Positions 24,952 to 34,208 of a DNA stretch of 64,000 nucleotides are shown in pieces. This stretch comes from Bifidobacterium oedipodis (GTDB lineage Bacteria > Actinomycetota > Actinomycetes > Actinomycetales > Bifidobacteriaceae): the NCBI RefSeq assembly GCF_012932425.1, contig NZ_JAAIII010000004.1:62001-126000 (forward strand). The letters run 5' to 3'. The notes beneath the pieces are model-generated. The model ran no database searches and was not told where the DNA came from. It was given only the letters and a program-made list of their open reading frames with translations. Position 1 is the stretch's first letter. The number at the start of each line of letters is the position of its first letter. The position numbers and the translations under genes were made by a program.

Positions 24952-26283
24952 TCAGCGCTTGAATAGGCCACCCAGCTTCTTGGAAAGATCTTCTACACCA
25001 CCGCCGATATTTTTTATGGCGGCACCTGCGCCCTCGCTCACTGCTGCGGCACCTTTGCCAAGTGCTTGGCCGGCTTCTCCTCCAAGTCGCAAAGCTTCAC
25101 TGCCTAATTGTTGCGTTCCAGCGCTAATCGTTTGGCCGGTGGCAACACCTAGGTTCAACGCATTCTCGCCAAACTGCTTGGCACCAGACTCCAACTGGCG
25201 AGCGCCGTCAGATATCAATTGCCCGGCGGCATCAGCCCATCGCGGGGCCATTGCAATGGTTACGCGTTCTGATTCAACTCCGATTGATAATGCGAAACGT
25301 GCGATTTGTTCGGTTGACGTATCCAACATTTTGAGCGCGTTGGTCACTGACAGAGGATGGAAAACCTTTTGTTTGCGAATGGCATTCGCGGATTGCTCAA
25401 TACTCGTGTTCAGCTGGAGCAGTTTGGTTTCGATGTCTTTCAGGCGGCGCTTGCGCGCAGCGATTATGCCTTCTCTATGCTGCGATACGTTCTGTGGTTC
25501 TTCGGCCATTACGCGATCTAGCTCCAGCACATACAGCTTGTCTTGCAATTGCACTGCATTCCCGAGTATGGACATCCATTCAGTTGCATCGGCATACAGC
25601 TGCTTCGCCACTTTTTCGGCTTCGGCTGCATCATGGGTTTCGCGTAGTTTCTTGGCTAATCCTTCGATTTTCAAGAGTGCGTAGCTTTGCGCACGTGCCA
25701 CATCCTGTGGGCAACCGGCAATTTTTGACCATGCGGTTTCACTGACCGTGCCTACCTGATCGCGGATCATCATGGTTTCGTTAACCATATGAGCCACGCC
25801 TACGAGATTGGCGATTGACTGGTCTTTCTGATCCTGCAGTAAATCATCAATTTTCTTGTCGATGGATTTCAGATAGTCCGTAATCTCTTCAATGGCCTGT
25901 TCCAAGGCCATCTGCGTCATCATTCCGGCGATACCGGTTAGCATGTCGGGATTGGCCAATGATTTGACTTTGCTGAGATCCTCAAATTTGATGTATTGAA
26001 CTATTTTGCCGTTGCTTCGACGGATAACGCCAGTACCGGTTGAACCATATTGTTTGACGAGCTTTGCCGATTCTTCGGTCATTTTCACCCATCGGCCGCT
26101 TTGGCTCATGGCATCGGCAAGTAAGCCTGCCCCTTTGCCTGCTGATTGGAGAGTTTGCTTTTTGATTGCCCGTGAATCGAGGTTCTTGTTTTCTAGCAAA
26201 TGGTCGATCTCGGCATTGTCTCCGAGAATCAGAAAGCCCTGCTCATCTTCGATGATCTGAATCTCGTTCACAGAAAACCGCAC
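24952..26283 (-). CDS. Orphan coiled-coil protein (443 aa), unknown function
   Basis: No family is recognised. Residues 1-45 look like a small beta-rich domain (FSVNEIQIIEDEQGFLILGD). A moderately hydrophobic helix (~114-130, MLTGIAGMMTQMALEQA) leads into a long helical region (~130-330) with coiled-coil character (EEITDYLKSIDKKIDDLLQD; KDIETKLLQLNTSIEQ). The last ~90 residues are a Gly/Ala-rich repetitive amphipathic tail (GARQLESGAKQFGENALNLG and similar). No signal peptide is seen. The start is GTG at 26283 or possibly GTG at 26271; the AAAGGTG nearby does not settle it. Helical proteins with such tails may contact membranes; this is speculation. Confidence 0.65.
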   Translation of the reverse strand: MRFSVNEIQIIEDEQGFLILGDNAEIDHLLENKNLDSRAIKKQTLQSAGKGAGLLADAMSQSGRWVKMTEESAKLVKQYGSTGTGVIRRSNGKIVQYIKFEDLSKVKSLANPDMLTGIAGMMTQMALEQAIEEITDYLKSIDKKIDDLLQDQKDQSIANLVGVAHMVNETMMIRDQVGTVSETAWSKIAGCPQDVARAQSYALLKIEGLAKKLRETHDAAEAEKVAKQLYADATEWMSILGNAVQLQDKLYVLELDRVMAEEPQNVSQHREGIIAARKRRLKDIETKLLQLNTSIEQSANAIRKQKVFHPLSVTNALKMLDTSTEQIARFALSIGVESERVTIAMAPRWADAAGQLISDGARQLESGAKQFGENALNLGVATGQTISAGTQQLGSEALRLGGEAGQALGKGAAAVSEGAGAAIKNIGGGVEDLSKKLGGLFKR

Positions 26284-26533
26284 CTTTCTTTACTGCAACA
26301 CAACCATTGGTATTGCTGCTTGCCCAAGCATCGTTCTCTCAAGCTCCATCGTTTAAGAATCATTATAAAGACTGTCTAATCAAGAATCACTGCTGGGAAC
26401 TACCCATCTTTGTTACGTTATCGGCGTTGTTTTGTTAGTGGCTGCAATAGGATGAACGAGGTTATGGCGCGCAGTATGGCAGTATTGCAGCAGCGCGTCA
26501 GCACAGCACAGTATGTCGGAGAGTGGGAAGCAG

Positions 26534-27949
26534 ATGTCGCTATCGCAGAAGACAACGAATTCACGTCAAACGTCGCAATCACAGACGGGCGACGGTGCGC
26601 AGACCAGCCGACGAGGCAACGATGTGCTGGGTTCCAAGCCAATCGCCCCGTTGGTCGCATCATTGGCCCTGCCGGCGGTGGTGGCGCAGGCATGTAACGC
26701 AATGTATACGATCGTTGACCGACTGTTTTTAGCGCATATTCCCGAAATCGGCGATCAGGCGATGACCGGCGTAGGCATTTGTTTCCCAATCACCTTGGCA
26801 ATTTCTGCCTTCGCCATGCTGGTGGGTATGGGTGGCGCTCCCCTAGCATCCATCGAACTGGGGCGAGGCAACCGGAAGAATGCCGAGCAGTTGCTTGGCA
26901 CATCAGTGGCGATGCTGTTGGCACTTGGCATCGTCATCCCCACGTTGCTGCAAGTGACCAAAACGCCGATTCTCAACGCTTTCGGCGCTTCCGAGGCGAC
27001 GCTGCCTTATGCCGAGGATTTTCTCGGCATCTATCTGACCGGCTCAATCTGTGTGATGTTTGCCCTCGGCCTTAACACCTTCATCACCGCGCAGGGCCGT
27101 GCTCTGGTGGCGATGGGCTCGGTGCTCATCGGCGCATTGAGTTCGCTCGCCCTGGACCCGTTGTTCATTTTCGTTTTCGGCATGGGTGTCAAAGGTGCCG
27201 CGTTGGCCAATGTGCTGGCGCAGAGCTTCTCAGCCATCTGGGTGCTCGCATTCCTGACCTCCGATCGCGGTTCGATACGTTTGCGCGGCCGCTATCTGCG
27301 GTTCACCCGGCAGCTGGCCCCCATGCTGCTGCTCGGCTTCTCCCCGTTCATCATGCAAATTACCGAATCAGTAATCCAAGTGGTGTTCAACGCATCACTG
27401 GAACGGTATGGCGGCGATGATTATGTGGCGACCATGACCATCATGCTTAGTCTTATGCAATTGATCTTTATTTTCTCGCAAGGTATTTCGCAGGGCTTGC
27501 AGCCGGTGATCGGCTACAACTATGGCGCGAAACTGTATGATCGCGTGCGCACTGCTTATCGCGGTACGATGATCGTGCAGGTGGCCATCAACTGCACGAT
27601 GACCACGCTGTTCGCACTTTTCGCCCAGTATCTGGCTGGATTGTTCTCCTCCGATCCCACGATTATCGGCATTGTGGAGCACACGCTGCCATGGTTCGTA
27701 TGCGGCATGGGCGTGTTCGGCGTGCAGAACATCGTGCAATGCGCGTTCGTTGGCATGGGCCAAGCCAAGCCTTCGCTGTTTTTGGCGATTTTCCGCAAAA
27801 TCATTTTGCTTGTTCCCTTGGCATTTCTGCTGCCCACGCTGGGATTGGGCACCACGGGCGTATTTCTCGCCGAACCGATTTCCGACGCGACTTCCGCCCT
27901 TGTGGCAGGCTTGTTGTTCCATCACAGCGTCAAGCGTCTGCTGAAGTAA
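26534..27949 (+). CDS. MATE family efflux transporter
   Basis: The 471-aa membrane protein has about twelve hydrophobic helices in two related halves. Typical MATE segments are ALPAVVAQACNAMYTIVDRL near the N terminus and GISQGLQPVIGYNYGAK in the middle. It would export cationic drugs or metabolites using H+ or Na+. A polar ~25-residue N-terminal tail precedes the first helix. The start at 26534 was chosen for the GGGA seven bases upstream; a start at 26513 has no site. It may be unrelated to the ECF genes that follow after 88 nt. Confidence 0.92.
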   Translation: MSLSQKTTNSRQTSQSQTGDGAQTSRRGNDVLGSKPIAPLVASLALPAVVAQACNAMYTIVDRLFLAHIPEIGDQAMTGVGICFPITLAISAFAMLVGMGGAPLASIELGRGNRKNAEQLLGTSVAMLLALGIVIPTLLQVTKTPILNAFGASEATLPYAEDFLGIYLTGSICVMFALGLNTFITAQGRALVAMGSVLIGALSSLALDPLFIFVFGMGVKGAALANVLAQSFSAIWVLAFLTSDRGSIRLRGRYLRFTRQLAPMLLLGFSPFIMQITESVIQVVFNASLERYGGDDYVATMTIMLSLMQLIFIFSQGISQGLQPVIGYNYGAKLYDRVRTAYRGTMIVQVAINCTMTTLFALFAQYLAGLFSSDPTIIGIVEHTLPWFVCGMGVFGVQNIVQCAFVGMGQAKPSLFLAIFRKIILLVPLAFLLPTLGLGTTGVFLAEPISDATSALVAGLLFHHSVKRLLK

Positions 27950-28037
27950 AAACTGTTTTTCTTCGCCAAGGGTATTGTTTTTCGACGCTTCCGCCGATAC
28001 ATTGAAAACGACGATTCATTGTATTAACGGAGTATTC

Positions 28038-28697
28038 ATGACCAAGCAGACCCCCAATGCCATGCCGCAGCAACCGACCGTTGAGGCCACCACACCGAGC
28101 ACCGGCCGTGCGAAACTGGCAACCGCCGATCTCATCACCATCGGCGTGTTCACCGCCTTGTATTTCGTAATGGTATGTGTGGCCACGCTGGCCAGCACCC
28201 TGTTCACTGGCGGTTTTGGCTCGATCTTCCTGCCGGCGATTGCCGCGCTGATTTCCGGCTGCGTGTGGATGCTCATGGTTGCACGTACCGGCAAATTCGG
28301 TGGCATCACCGTGATGGGCGTGGTCATTGGCCTGTTTCTGTTCGTTTCCGGCCACTTCATGTTGTCTTTCGTGGCCAGCATCGTATTCCCTGTCATCGCC
28401 GACCTGATCGCACGCATCGGCCATTACAAGAACAAGGCGCTGCTGCTGGTCAGCTACGTGGTGTTCTCCTACGGACTGACCGGCCCTATTCTGCCCCTGT
28501 GGTTCATGAAGGACGCCTACGTGGCAAGCCTTGAGGCGCGCGGCAAGGATGCGGCGTATATTGATGGCGTGTTCGCCAATATCAACACCGGCACCTTCTT
28601 CCTGTCGATGGGCGCGATTCTGGTGTGCGCGGTTATCGGCGGCTGGTTCGGCCAAAGGATGATGCGCAAGCACTTCATCAAGGCCGGCATCGCCTGA
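28038..28697 (+). CDS. ECF transporter S component (MptD / Trep_Strep family)
   Basis: The 219-aa membrane protein has five or six helices after a polar N-terminal tail of about 30 residues. The segment TADLITIGVFTALYFVMVCV and the glycine-rich GGFGSIFLPAIAALISGCVW fit the Trep_Strep (TIGR02185, MptD) group of substrate-binding S components as I remember it. It captures an unknown substrate for the EcfT-EcfA module encoded downstream. ACGGAG is seven bases before the ATG. The four genes 28038-31575 are packed as one operon. Confidence 0.8.
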   Translation: MTKQTPNAMPQQPTVEATTPSTGRAKLATADLITIGVFTALYFVMVCVATLASTLFTGGFGSIFLPAIAALISGCVWMLMVARTGKFGGITVMGVVIGLFLFVSGHFMLSFVASIVFPVIADLIARIGHYKNKALLLVSYVVFSYGLTGPILPLWFMKDAYVASLEARGKDAAYIDGVFANINTGTFFLSMGAILVCAVIGGWFGQRMMRKHFIKAGIA

Positions 28698-28757
28698 TGC
28701 CTGACATCATGCATCTTCTTGTCTTCACAGCTTTCGGCCAAACGTCCGGAGGATGCT

Positions 28758-29468
28758 TTGAATAGCGTATGCGGGCGAATCCGGAACCTTGATCCGCGCA
28801 CCAAACTGGTACTGCTGATATTGGCTAATCTCATGCTGTTCTTCCATGTCGCCGTATCCACGCAGGCCGTTATGGTTGTGCTGTTTCTGCTGCCCTTGGT
28901 TGCGGCCGGCCGATGGCGTATGGCGTTGAAATTCGCCGTTGTCTATGCTGTGCTCACCGCGCTTGGTTTCCTTGACCCAGAATTTCTGGGAATGCCGTGG
29001 CTGCATGTGGTTTCGGCTCTCGCGGTGGGCGCAAATATGATGCTTCCCTGTTTCATCACCGGCGCGTACGCATTCTCCACCACGTCGCCCAGCGCATTCA
29101 TTTGCGCCATGCGGCGCATTCACATGCCGGAGGCTGTGGTGATTCCCTGCGTGGTGGTGATTCGTTTCTTTCCCACGGTTGCGCAGGATTATCGGCAGAT
29201 TCGTGCGGCCATGGCTTTGCGCGGTATCGCCTCCGGTGGCTGGGGTATGCTGCGGCATCCAGCGCAGTCGCTGGAATATATTCTGATTCCGTTGCTGATG
29301 AACGCCACCAATGTGGCGCAGGATTTGTCGGTGGCCGCGCTGACCAAAGGATTGGGCCGGGCAGGCGCGCATACTTCGCGTACCCGCATTCACATGACGC
29401 CGATTGACTGGCTGACGATTGTGGTATGCACAGTTCCATTGGCGTTGGATATCGCGGGGGTGATCTGA
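28758..29468 (+). CDS. ecfT: ECF transporter transmembrane subunit EcfT
   Basis: The 236-aa EcfT couples ATP hydrolysis to movement of the S component. It begins RNLDPRTKLVLLILANLML, typical of the family, has about five membrane helices and two coupling motifs near the C terminus, MALRGIASG and AALTKGLGRAG; the second has Lys where Arg is usual. The start is TTG at 28758 with GGAGG five bases upstream; longer readings lack a site. Its stop overlaps the ecfA start by one base. Confidence 0.88.
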   Translation: MNSVCGRIRNLDPRTKLVLLILANLMLFFHVAVSTQAVMVVLFLLPLVAAGRWRMALKFAVVYAVLTALGFLDPEFLGMPWLHVVSALAVGANMMLPCFITGAYAFSTTSPSAFICAMRRIHMPEAVVIPCVVVIRFFPTVAQDYRQIRAAMALRGIASGGWGMLRHPAQSLEYILIPLLMNATNVAQDLSVAALTKGLGRAGAHTSRTRIHMTPIDWLTIVVCTVPLALDIAGVI

Positions 29469-30904
29469 TGAACAACGACGATCCAACGATTCGCTCGCAG
29501 CATGTCGAGTTCACCTACGATGGTGCGGTCGAACCTGCCGTGCACGATACCAGCCTTGCCGTGGAGCCTGGCGAATGCGTGGTGTTGTGTGGGGCAAGCG
29601 GCTGTGGAAAAACCACGTATACACGCATTATCAACGCACTGGTTCCCTCGTTTTTCCACGGTGCATTCTCTGGCCGGCAATATACCTGCGGACTGGATAC
29701 CGCGGGCATCAGCATCGACCAACTGACTCCGCTGGTCGGCAGCGTGTTCCAGAATCCCAAAACCCAGTATTTCAATGCAAACACCACCGACGAGCTTGCG
29801 TTTCCTGCGGAAAACATGGGATATACGCCAGAGGAAATCAACCGGCGTATTGGTGAGGTCTGTGAGCGTTTCGGCATTGCTCATCTTATGGATCGCAGCA
29901 TCTTCCGTCTTTCCGGCGGGCAAAAGCAGCGTATCGCCATGGCTGCCGCAGTGGTGCTTTCGCCCAAACTGGTGGTGTTGGATGAGCCGACCAGCAATCT
30001 TGACGCCGCAGCCATTGCCGATATGCGTCAGATGATTGAGGAATTGAAAGCGCAGGGCATGACCGTTGTGATCGCCGAGCACCGGTTGGCGTGGCTGAAT
30101 GGTGTGGCCGACCGGTATGTGGTGTTTGACGGCGGCCGGATTGTGCAGGATTATGCCGCCGAGGAGTTCCTGAGCTTGGGTGCCGGCTGTATTGCCGCAA
30201 TGGGGTTGCGCGCATTGGATCTGGAACCATACCGTGCGAAAATCCGCTTGTTGGATCAGCCGGTGGAATCCTCTGACGCCGTGGTGCGTACGCGCGGATT
30301 GCGCATTGGATACCGTGGGCGGGAGGCGTTCGCTCGGCCAGTGCCCGATATGGCATTCCATGCCGGTCAGATTGTGGGGGTTATGGGCGGCAACGGGTGC
30401 GGCAAAAGCACCCTGGTGCGTACACTTACCGGTTTGATCGAGCCTCTGGCTGGTGCAGTCGAGTTGCATGGCAAGCCTGCTAAGCCGCATGATCTGACCC
30501 GTGCGGGATTCATGGTGATGCAGGACGTGAACTATCAGCTGTTCTCCGATGGGGTGCGCGACGAACTGCTGATCGGTTTGGATGATACGAACCCGCAGAT
30601 CGTCGATCAAGCGAACAAGGTGTTGGCTTCACTGGATCTGGCACCGTTCGCCGAACGGCATCCGATGAGCTTGTCGGGCGGGCAGAAGCAGCGTGTGGCC
30701 ATCGCTTCGGCGCTGATGAGCGGCAAGGAATTCATTGTGTTGGACGAGCCGACCAGCGGGCTTGACCGCTTCCATATGGAACAGGTCGGCAGATTGTTGC
30801 GCCAACTGGCGGATCAAGGCAAGGCCATCGCCGTGGTCACCCATGATGAAGAGCTGGCCGCCGGCTGGTGCGATCGCATCATCAATCTGGAAAGGAGTCT
30901 GTAA
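29468..30904 (+). CDS. ecfA: ECF transporter ATPase, two nucleotide-binding domains fused
   Basis: The 478-aa protein contains two complete ABC ATPase domains, so EcfA1 and EcfA2 are one polypeptide. Domain 1 (~10-235): Walker A GASGCGKTTYTR, signature LSGGQKQRIAMAAA, Walker B VVLDEPTSNLD. Domain 2 (~275-475): GGNGCGKSTLVRTL, LSGGQKQRVAIASA, IVLDEPTSGLD. Both sites look catalytically intact. The ATG at 29468 shares its A with the ecfT stop; its own stop overlaps the next start. It powers uptake by the EcfT/S component encoded upstream. Confidence 0.93.
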   Translation: MNNDDPTIRSQHVEFTYDGAVEPAVHDTSLAVEPGECVVLCGASGCGKTTYTRIINALVPSFFHGAFSGRQYTCGLDTAGISIDQLTPLVGSVFQNPKTQYFNANTTDELAFPAENMGYTPEEINRRIGEVCERFGIAHLMDRSIFRLSGGQKQRIAMAAAVVLSPKLVVLDEPTSNLDAAAIADMRQMIEELKAQGMTVVIAEHRLAWLNGVADRYVVFDGGRIVQDYAAEEFLSLGAGCIAAMGLRALDLEPYRAKIRLLDQPVESSDAVVRTRGLRIGYRGREAFARPVPDMAFHAGQIVGVMGGNGCGKSTLVRTLTGLIEPLAGAVELHGKPAKPHDLTRAGFMVMQDVNYQLFSDGVRDELLIGLDDTNPQIVDQANKVLASLDLAPFAERHPMSLSGGQKQRVAIASALMSGKEFIVLDEPTSGLDRFHMEQVGRLLRQLADQGKAIAVVTHDEELAAGWCDRIINLERSL

Positions 30905-31575
30905 TGGCAAATACAAACAATGTTTTCAACACCGAGGAATGGTGCGGCGAATGGGAGAGTTTCGAGCACTATATCGAGTCAAAGGATCGTCTGATTGATG
31001 ATGCATGGGGCAAAGCCGAGCAGGCGGTTCTGTCAAATCCACGAATGGCGCCCATGGCAGCTCGCGGCATACGCGCATTCTGGGCCATGGCCTGCACCAC
31101 CACCAGTCCCGAAAACACCGCACGCATCGGTTCCATGGTTATCGCCGACAGCCCGCATACCGGCCAGGCAGATGATGATGGAACCGATGACGTCCGCATA
31201 CGAATCGTGTGGAAGGGCGAAGACGGCTCAACACTTGCCGAACATGATTATCATTGCGATCACGTTATGGCGAAGGGACTTGAGGGTGCTCCCACGTTCG
31301 TATTCGAAGCCGTAGATGGCTTGTCGCATAATGACCCGTTCCATTGGTTGCTTGCCATCGCTCCCCTGCCGAAACGTGCCGAATTCTCTGCCAACGGCGG
31401 ATTGCTTAGCCATTTCCATTTCCAGTACGCCAGTGATCTTGCCACGCTGATTCAACGCGATGAACAAGGGGCGGAACGCCTGCTCAACCAGCGTTGGTAT
31501 GCCACAATGTGCGCCTGCGAGGGCACGTCGGCCGATCGTGCCGCCATAGTCCTCGCCTTGCATCACGCCGGCTGA
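30904..31575 (+). CDS. ZinT-like protein in the ECF operon
   Basis: The 223-aa protein overlaps ecfA by one base, so it belongs to the operon. It starts with EEWCGEWESFEHYIES and later has KGLEGAPTFVFEAVDG and LLSHFHFQYASDLATLI, which resemble the W.G.W.S...Y start and the HFHF(R)YG histidine motif of ZinT/YodA metal-binding lipocalin-like proteins. ZinT proteins are normally secreted, but no signal peptide is seen here. A cytoplasmic metal- or cofactor-binding partner of the transporter is possible. The family call is from memory and only moderately sure. Confidence 0.5.
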   Translation: MANTNNVFNTEEWCGEWESFEHYIESKDRLIDDAWGKAEQAVLSNPRMAPMAARGIRAFWAMACTTTSPENTARIGSMVIADSPHTGQADDDGTDDVRIRIVWKGEDGSTLAEHDYHCDHVMAKGLEGAPTFVFEAVDGLSHNDPFHWLLAIAPLPKRAEFSANGGLLSHFHFQYASDLATLIQRDEQGAERLLNQRWYATMCACEGTSADRAAIVLALHHAG

Positions 31576-31596
31576 GCCCGCGTCTCGGCGTGATGC
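31560..31596. terminator. Hairpin at overlapping ends of converging genes
   Basis: GCATCACGCCG (31560-31570) and CGGCGTGATGC (31586-31596) form a perfect 11-bp stem. The left arm contains the last codons of the ZinT-like gene; both arms lie in or at the last codons of the histidine kinase gene on the other strand. It probably ends transcription both ways. Confidence 0.6.
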
Positions 31597-32876
31597 AACG
31601 GAATTTCCACTCGTATCACCCATTCCATTGCATTCGTGGACTCACTGGGAGTCTCTTCGCCATGCTTGTTGGCTGACGGGCTGAACTCTATTGGCTCCTT
31701 GTCATAGCGCAGTGATCCGCCAATGGAATTAAGGGCATGTTTAAAACGGTTAAGCCCACTGCCATCACCGTTATGCTGCGATGGGGAATGAGTGTTAGCG
31801 CATACGTTCGTTGATTCGATAACAAGATTATTGTTTTGGGTGGCGATATGCATATCATAACCGCATGCAGGATCGGCATATTTCATAATATTCACATAGA
31901 GTTCCTCCAAAATATCGGAGCATACATTCGCGATTGTTTGATCAGGACCATAACCGAACACATGGAATGAAGTGCAGCCATAGCATCCCATATGATGCAA
32001 TCGTTCATCCTGTTTGGAGGCATAGTCGCGAAGTTGCTCAAACCAATCATCCGGCGCATTCTGTATCGCGAGTTGATCGTCAATATTCCGTAAGGAGTCA
32101 TTCTTCGTGTATTCCAAAGATTCAATGGCATGATGCGCTTCGTTCAAAACATCCTGAGCCATGGATTGCATGCTACGGATTGATGCCTTTGTTGGGCTTT
32201 CGTTCTCATCCATAAGCATCAATTCCATGTCGGCGATGAGTATCGATAATTTGTTGGTTACCGATTCATGCAACTGCGCAGCCACCGACATGCGAACACT
32301 GAGATCTTGGATTTCATCTTCGACTGTGGATAGGCTCGACTCTACAGCAACACGCTTTTCCTGCAAGCAAACCAGTAAGCCAATGCAAAGAGCAACTACA
32401 GCACAGAGCAGTTCCGATACGATCTGCCAAGCACCAATACCCTGCCAAATCATCCCAATGCAATTGAACAACAGTAGTATTCCGGCAATAAGCGATGGCA
32501 TTCCACCCATCGTTCCTATAACAAATAACCCAAAAACAGATGCCAACAGCATCATTGCGGGTATGAATGGAACTGAAATAGGCCGCAATCCCACAAAATA
32601 CAGTATCGTATTGCACGCATCAACGCATATGGGAGCAAGATTAATGCAGCTCCCCAACACGAGACATGTCCACGCGCCAAACATAGGAACCATTCCTATG
32701 GACAGCACAGACATCACACACAATGCCCCGACAAAAGGTGCGTGCGCAGGATAGACAACTAATCTATTGAGTTCAACAACGCAATCAATGGCAATGCATG
32801 CCGCTATAAACAACGAAACAATGAAATATGCGAAAGAGTTGCGCTCATTCCTTACCACAGGCTTTTCCTTATGCAC
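31563..32876 (-). CDS. Sensor histidine kinase (HisKA_3-like)
   Basis: The 437-aa kinase has about six membrane helices (15-205), then a dimerisation/phosphorylation helix with QLHESVTNKLSILIADMELM (phosphate-accepting histidine near residue 242) and a C-terminal ATPase domain with an N box (EELYVNIMKYADP) and a G box (GDGSGLNRFKHAL). It is of the NarL-partner type but divergent. It overlaps the response regulator gene by 25 bases and is last in an operon with an ABC transporter. The final 13 bases overlap the converging ZinT-like gene. Confidence 0.82.
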   Translation of the reverse strand: MHKEKPVVRNERNSFAYFIVSLFIAACIAIDCVVELNRLVVYPAHAPFVGALCVMSVLSIGMVPMFGAWTCLVLGSCINLAPICVDACNTILYFVGLRPISVPFIPAMMLLASVFGLFVIGTMGGMPSLIAGILLLFNCIGMIWQGIGAWQIVSELLCAVVALCIGLLVCLQEKRVAVESSLSTVEDEIQDLSVRMSVAAQLHESVTNKLSILIADMELMLMDENESPTKASIRSMQSMAQDVLNEAHHAIESLEYTKNDSLRNIDDQLAIQNAPDDWFEQLRDYASKQDERLHHMGCYGCTSFHVFGYGPDQTIANVCSDILEELYVNIMKYADPACGYDMHIATQNNNLVIESTNVCANTHSPSQHNGDGSGLNRFKHALNSIGGSLRYDKEPIEFSPSANKHGEETPSESTNAMEWVIRVEIPLHHAETRAQPA

Positions 32877-33523
32877 ATCGCGATGGCCTGCGACCTTGTT
32901 TTTGCCCCCAGCTTGCTCATCGCTCGTTTTTCGAAGGTATGCACGGTAGAGACTCGAACGTTAAGCAGTGATGCGATTTCCCCGGCATTGGCACCTTCTG
33001 CGTACAAACGCATGGTTCTTAGTTCACGTGGAGATAAATCTCCCTTTGCCCGCAGCAACGGCGCTGCACCATTGCCACGCGCAACCTGCCGATTCGCCTC
33101 CGCAACATCATCGAACACCACCATGCTGCCCGGTCGTTGCGTGGCAACACCGATGGCACCATTGCTGATAGCCGTTCGGATACCGTCGAAATCAGTTTTC
33201 GACACCAGCGCTTGAGCGCCATGATTGCTGGCATCCTCCTCATACAAGGCCAAGGAATACGACGTGACGCACACCAACGCGACATTGGAAGCATGGTGCC
33301 GAATCTTCGTGCATAATTCAAGCCCTGACATGTCTTCCATGGCCATATCCACAACCAAAACTTGCGGACAGGTAGACGGCACCATGCATCGTCTCACCGC
33401 AACCATTCCCAACGTACTGCCCCACAGCACGCAAATGCCATTGGTCGCTCCCAGCACCATAGATAAGGCACGCAACGACAGACGATCATTGTCCACAACA
33501 CCGATGGAAATATCACCCGCCAT
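32852..33523 (-). CDS. LuxR-family response regulator
   Basis: The 223-aa regulator has a receiver domain (~5-120) with the acidic pair in GVVDND, phospho-acceptor aspartate in VLVVDMAMEDMSG, the Thr switch in CVTSY and lysine in LVSKTD, and a C-terminal LuxR HTH (~160-220: LSPRELRTMRLYAEG, then ASLLNVRVSTVHTFEKRAMS). The start at 33523 has AGGAGGAG five bases upstream; longer readings are unsupported. It is 58 nt after a membrane-protein gene and overlaps the kinase gene, so it probably controls the ABC operon it belongs to. Confidence 0.88.
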   Translation of the reverse strand: MAGDISIGVVDNDRLSLRALSMVLGATNGICVLWGSTLGMVAVRRCMVPSTCPQVLVVDMAMEDMSGLELCTKIRHHASNVALVCVTSYSLALYEEDASNHGAQALVSKTDFDGIRTAISNGAIGVATQRPGSMVVFDDVAEANRQVARGNGAAPLLRAKGDLSPRELRTMRLYAEGANAGEIASLLNVRVSTVHTFEKRAMSKLGAKTRSQAIAMCIRKSLW

Positions 33524-33581
33524 GGCGCTCCTCCTCTCCTGTTCCCCAACGAACTTCAGCACCAGTTCAACACCATCACGA

Positions 33582-34208
33582 CTAGTGTAGTCTCGCCAGG
33601 CAGCGAGCACCTGACCGTGTTCTCCCCCAACAATAAACAACAATGATGGAGGCCATCAGCATAACAATGAGCCTTACACTGATGTGATCATTGAGGTTGG
33701 AGGGAAGAACGGAAAACCCAATCGATCTGATTTGCAACCCAGAAGTACTCAACAGAACAACAACAAGCGCTCCACTGCATAACGGACCGTTAATTCCCAT
33801 ACAAGACGACAATGCCAATGCCAACAGAGCGCCAGTCGCAACAAATAATGATGCAAAAACACAGCTGTATGCCGTATCCACGCTAGGTTTCAACAACCAG
33901 CTCAGCCATGGGGTCAAGTATGCATAGAGCAGCAATCCCACAGCCGATAATATGCTGTATCCAACTAACTTCTTTTCGCCCAAAGCATCTACGCTACTCA
34001 TGCGTGGGATAAGCGACCACGCTTGTATATGCGCGATGATAATAAGAGCAAACATTCGCAGTGAAACGATAATCGTTTCATTGGCGTGTTGTCCGCTTCC
34101 CAAATTTAGGGAAATGTCCATAAAAGGCAGAGCAGCTAGCGCACCACAACATGAGGAAATCATCAAAGCTTTCCGATGACGCCCTTGCAACCAATGAAGT
34201 ATGTTCAT
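33582..34208 (-). CDS. Membrane protein of the ABC-TCS operon (208 aa)
   Basis: This protein has about six hydrophobic helices and no soluble domain (ALMISSCCGALAALPFMDIS; LRMFALIIIAHIQAWSLIP; VGYSILSAVGLLLYAYL). It is probably one of two permease-like subunits served by the ATPase at 35508. The start at 34208 overlaps the stop of the upstream membrane-protein gene by four bases (ATGA), so they are translationally coupled. No specific permease family is recognised. Confidence 0.7.
   Translation of the reverse strand: MNILHWLQGRHRKALMISSCCGALAALPFMDISLNLGSGQHANETIIVSLRMFALIIIAHIQAWSLIPRMSSVDALGEKKLVGYSILSAVGLLLYAYLTPWLSWLLKPSVDTAYSCVFASLFVATGALLALALSSCMGINGPLCSGALVVVLLSTSGLQIRSIGFSVLPSNLNDHISVRLIVMLMASIIVVYCWGRTRSGARCLARLH

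Noticed and set aside
22947..26500. Integrated phage or genomic island with attachment sites
   Set aside because: Lower GC and orphan genes are present, but no integrase, tRNA or direct repeats were found at the edges.
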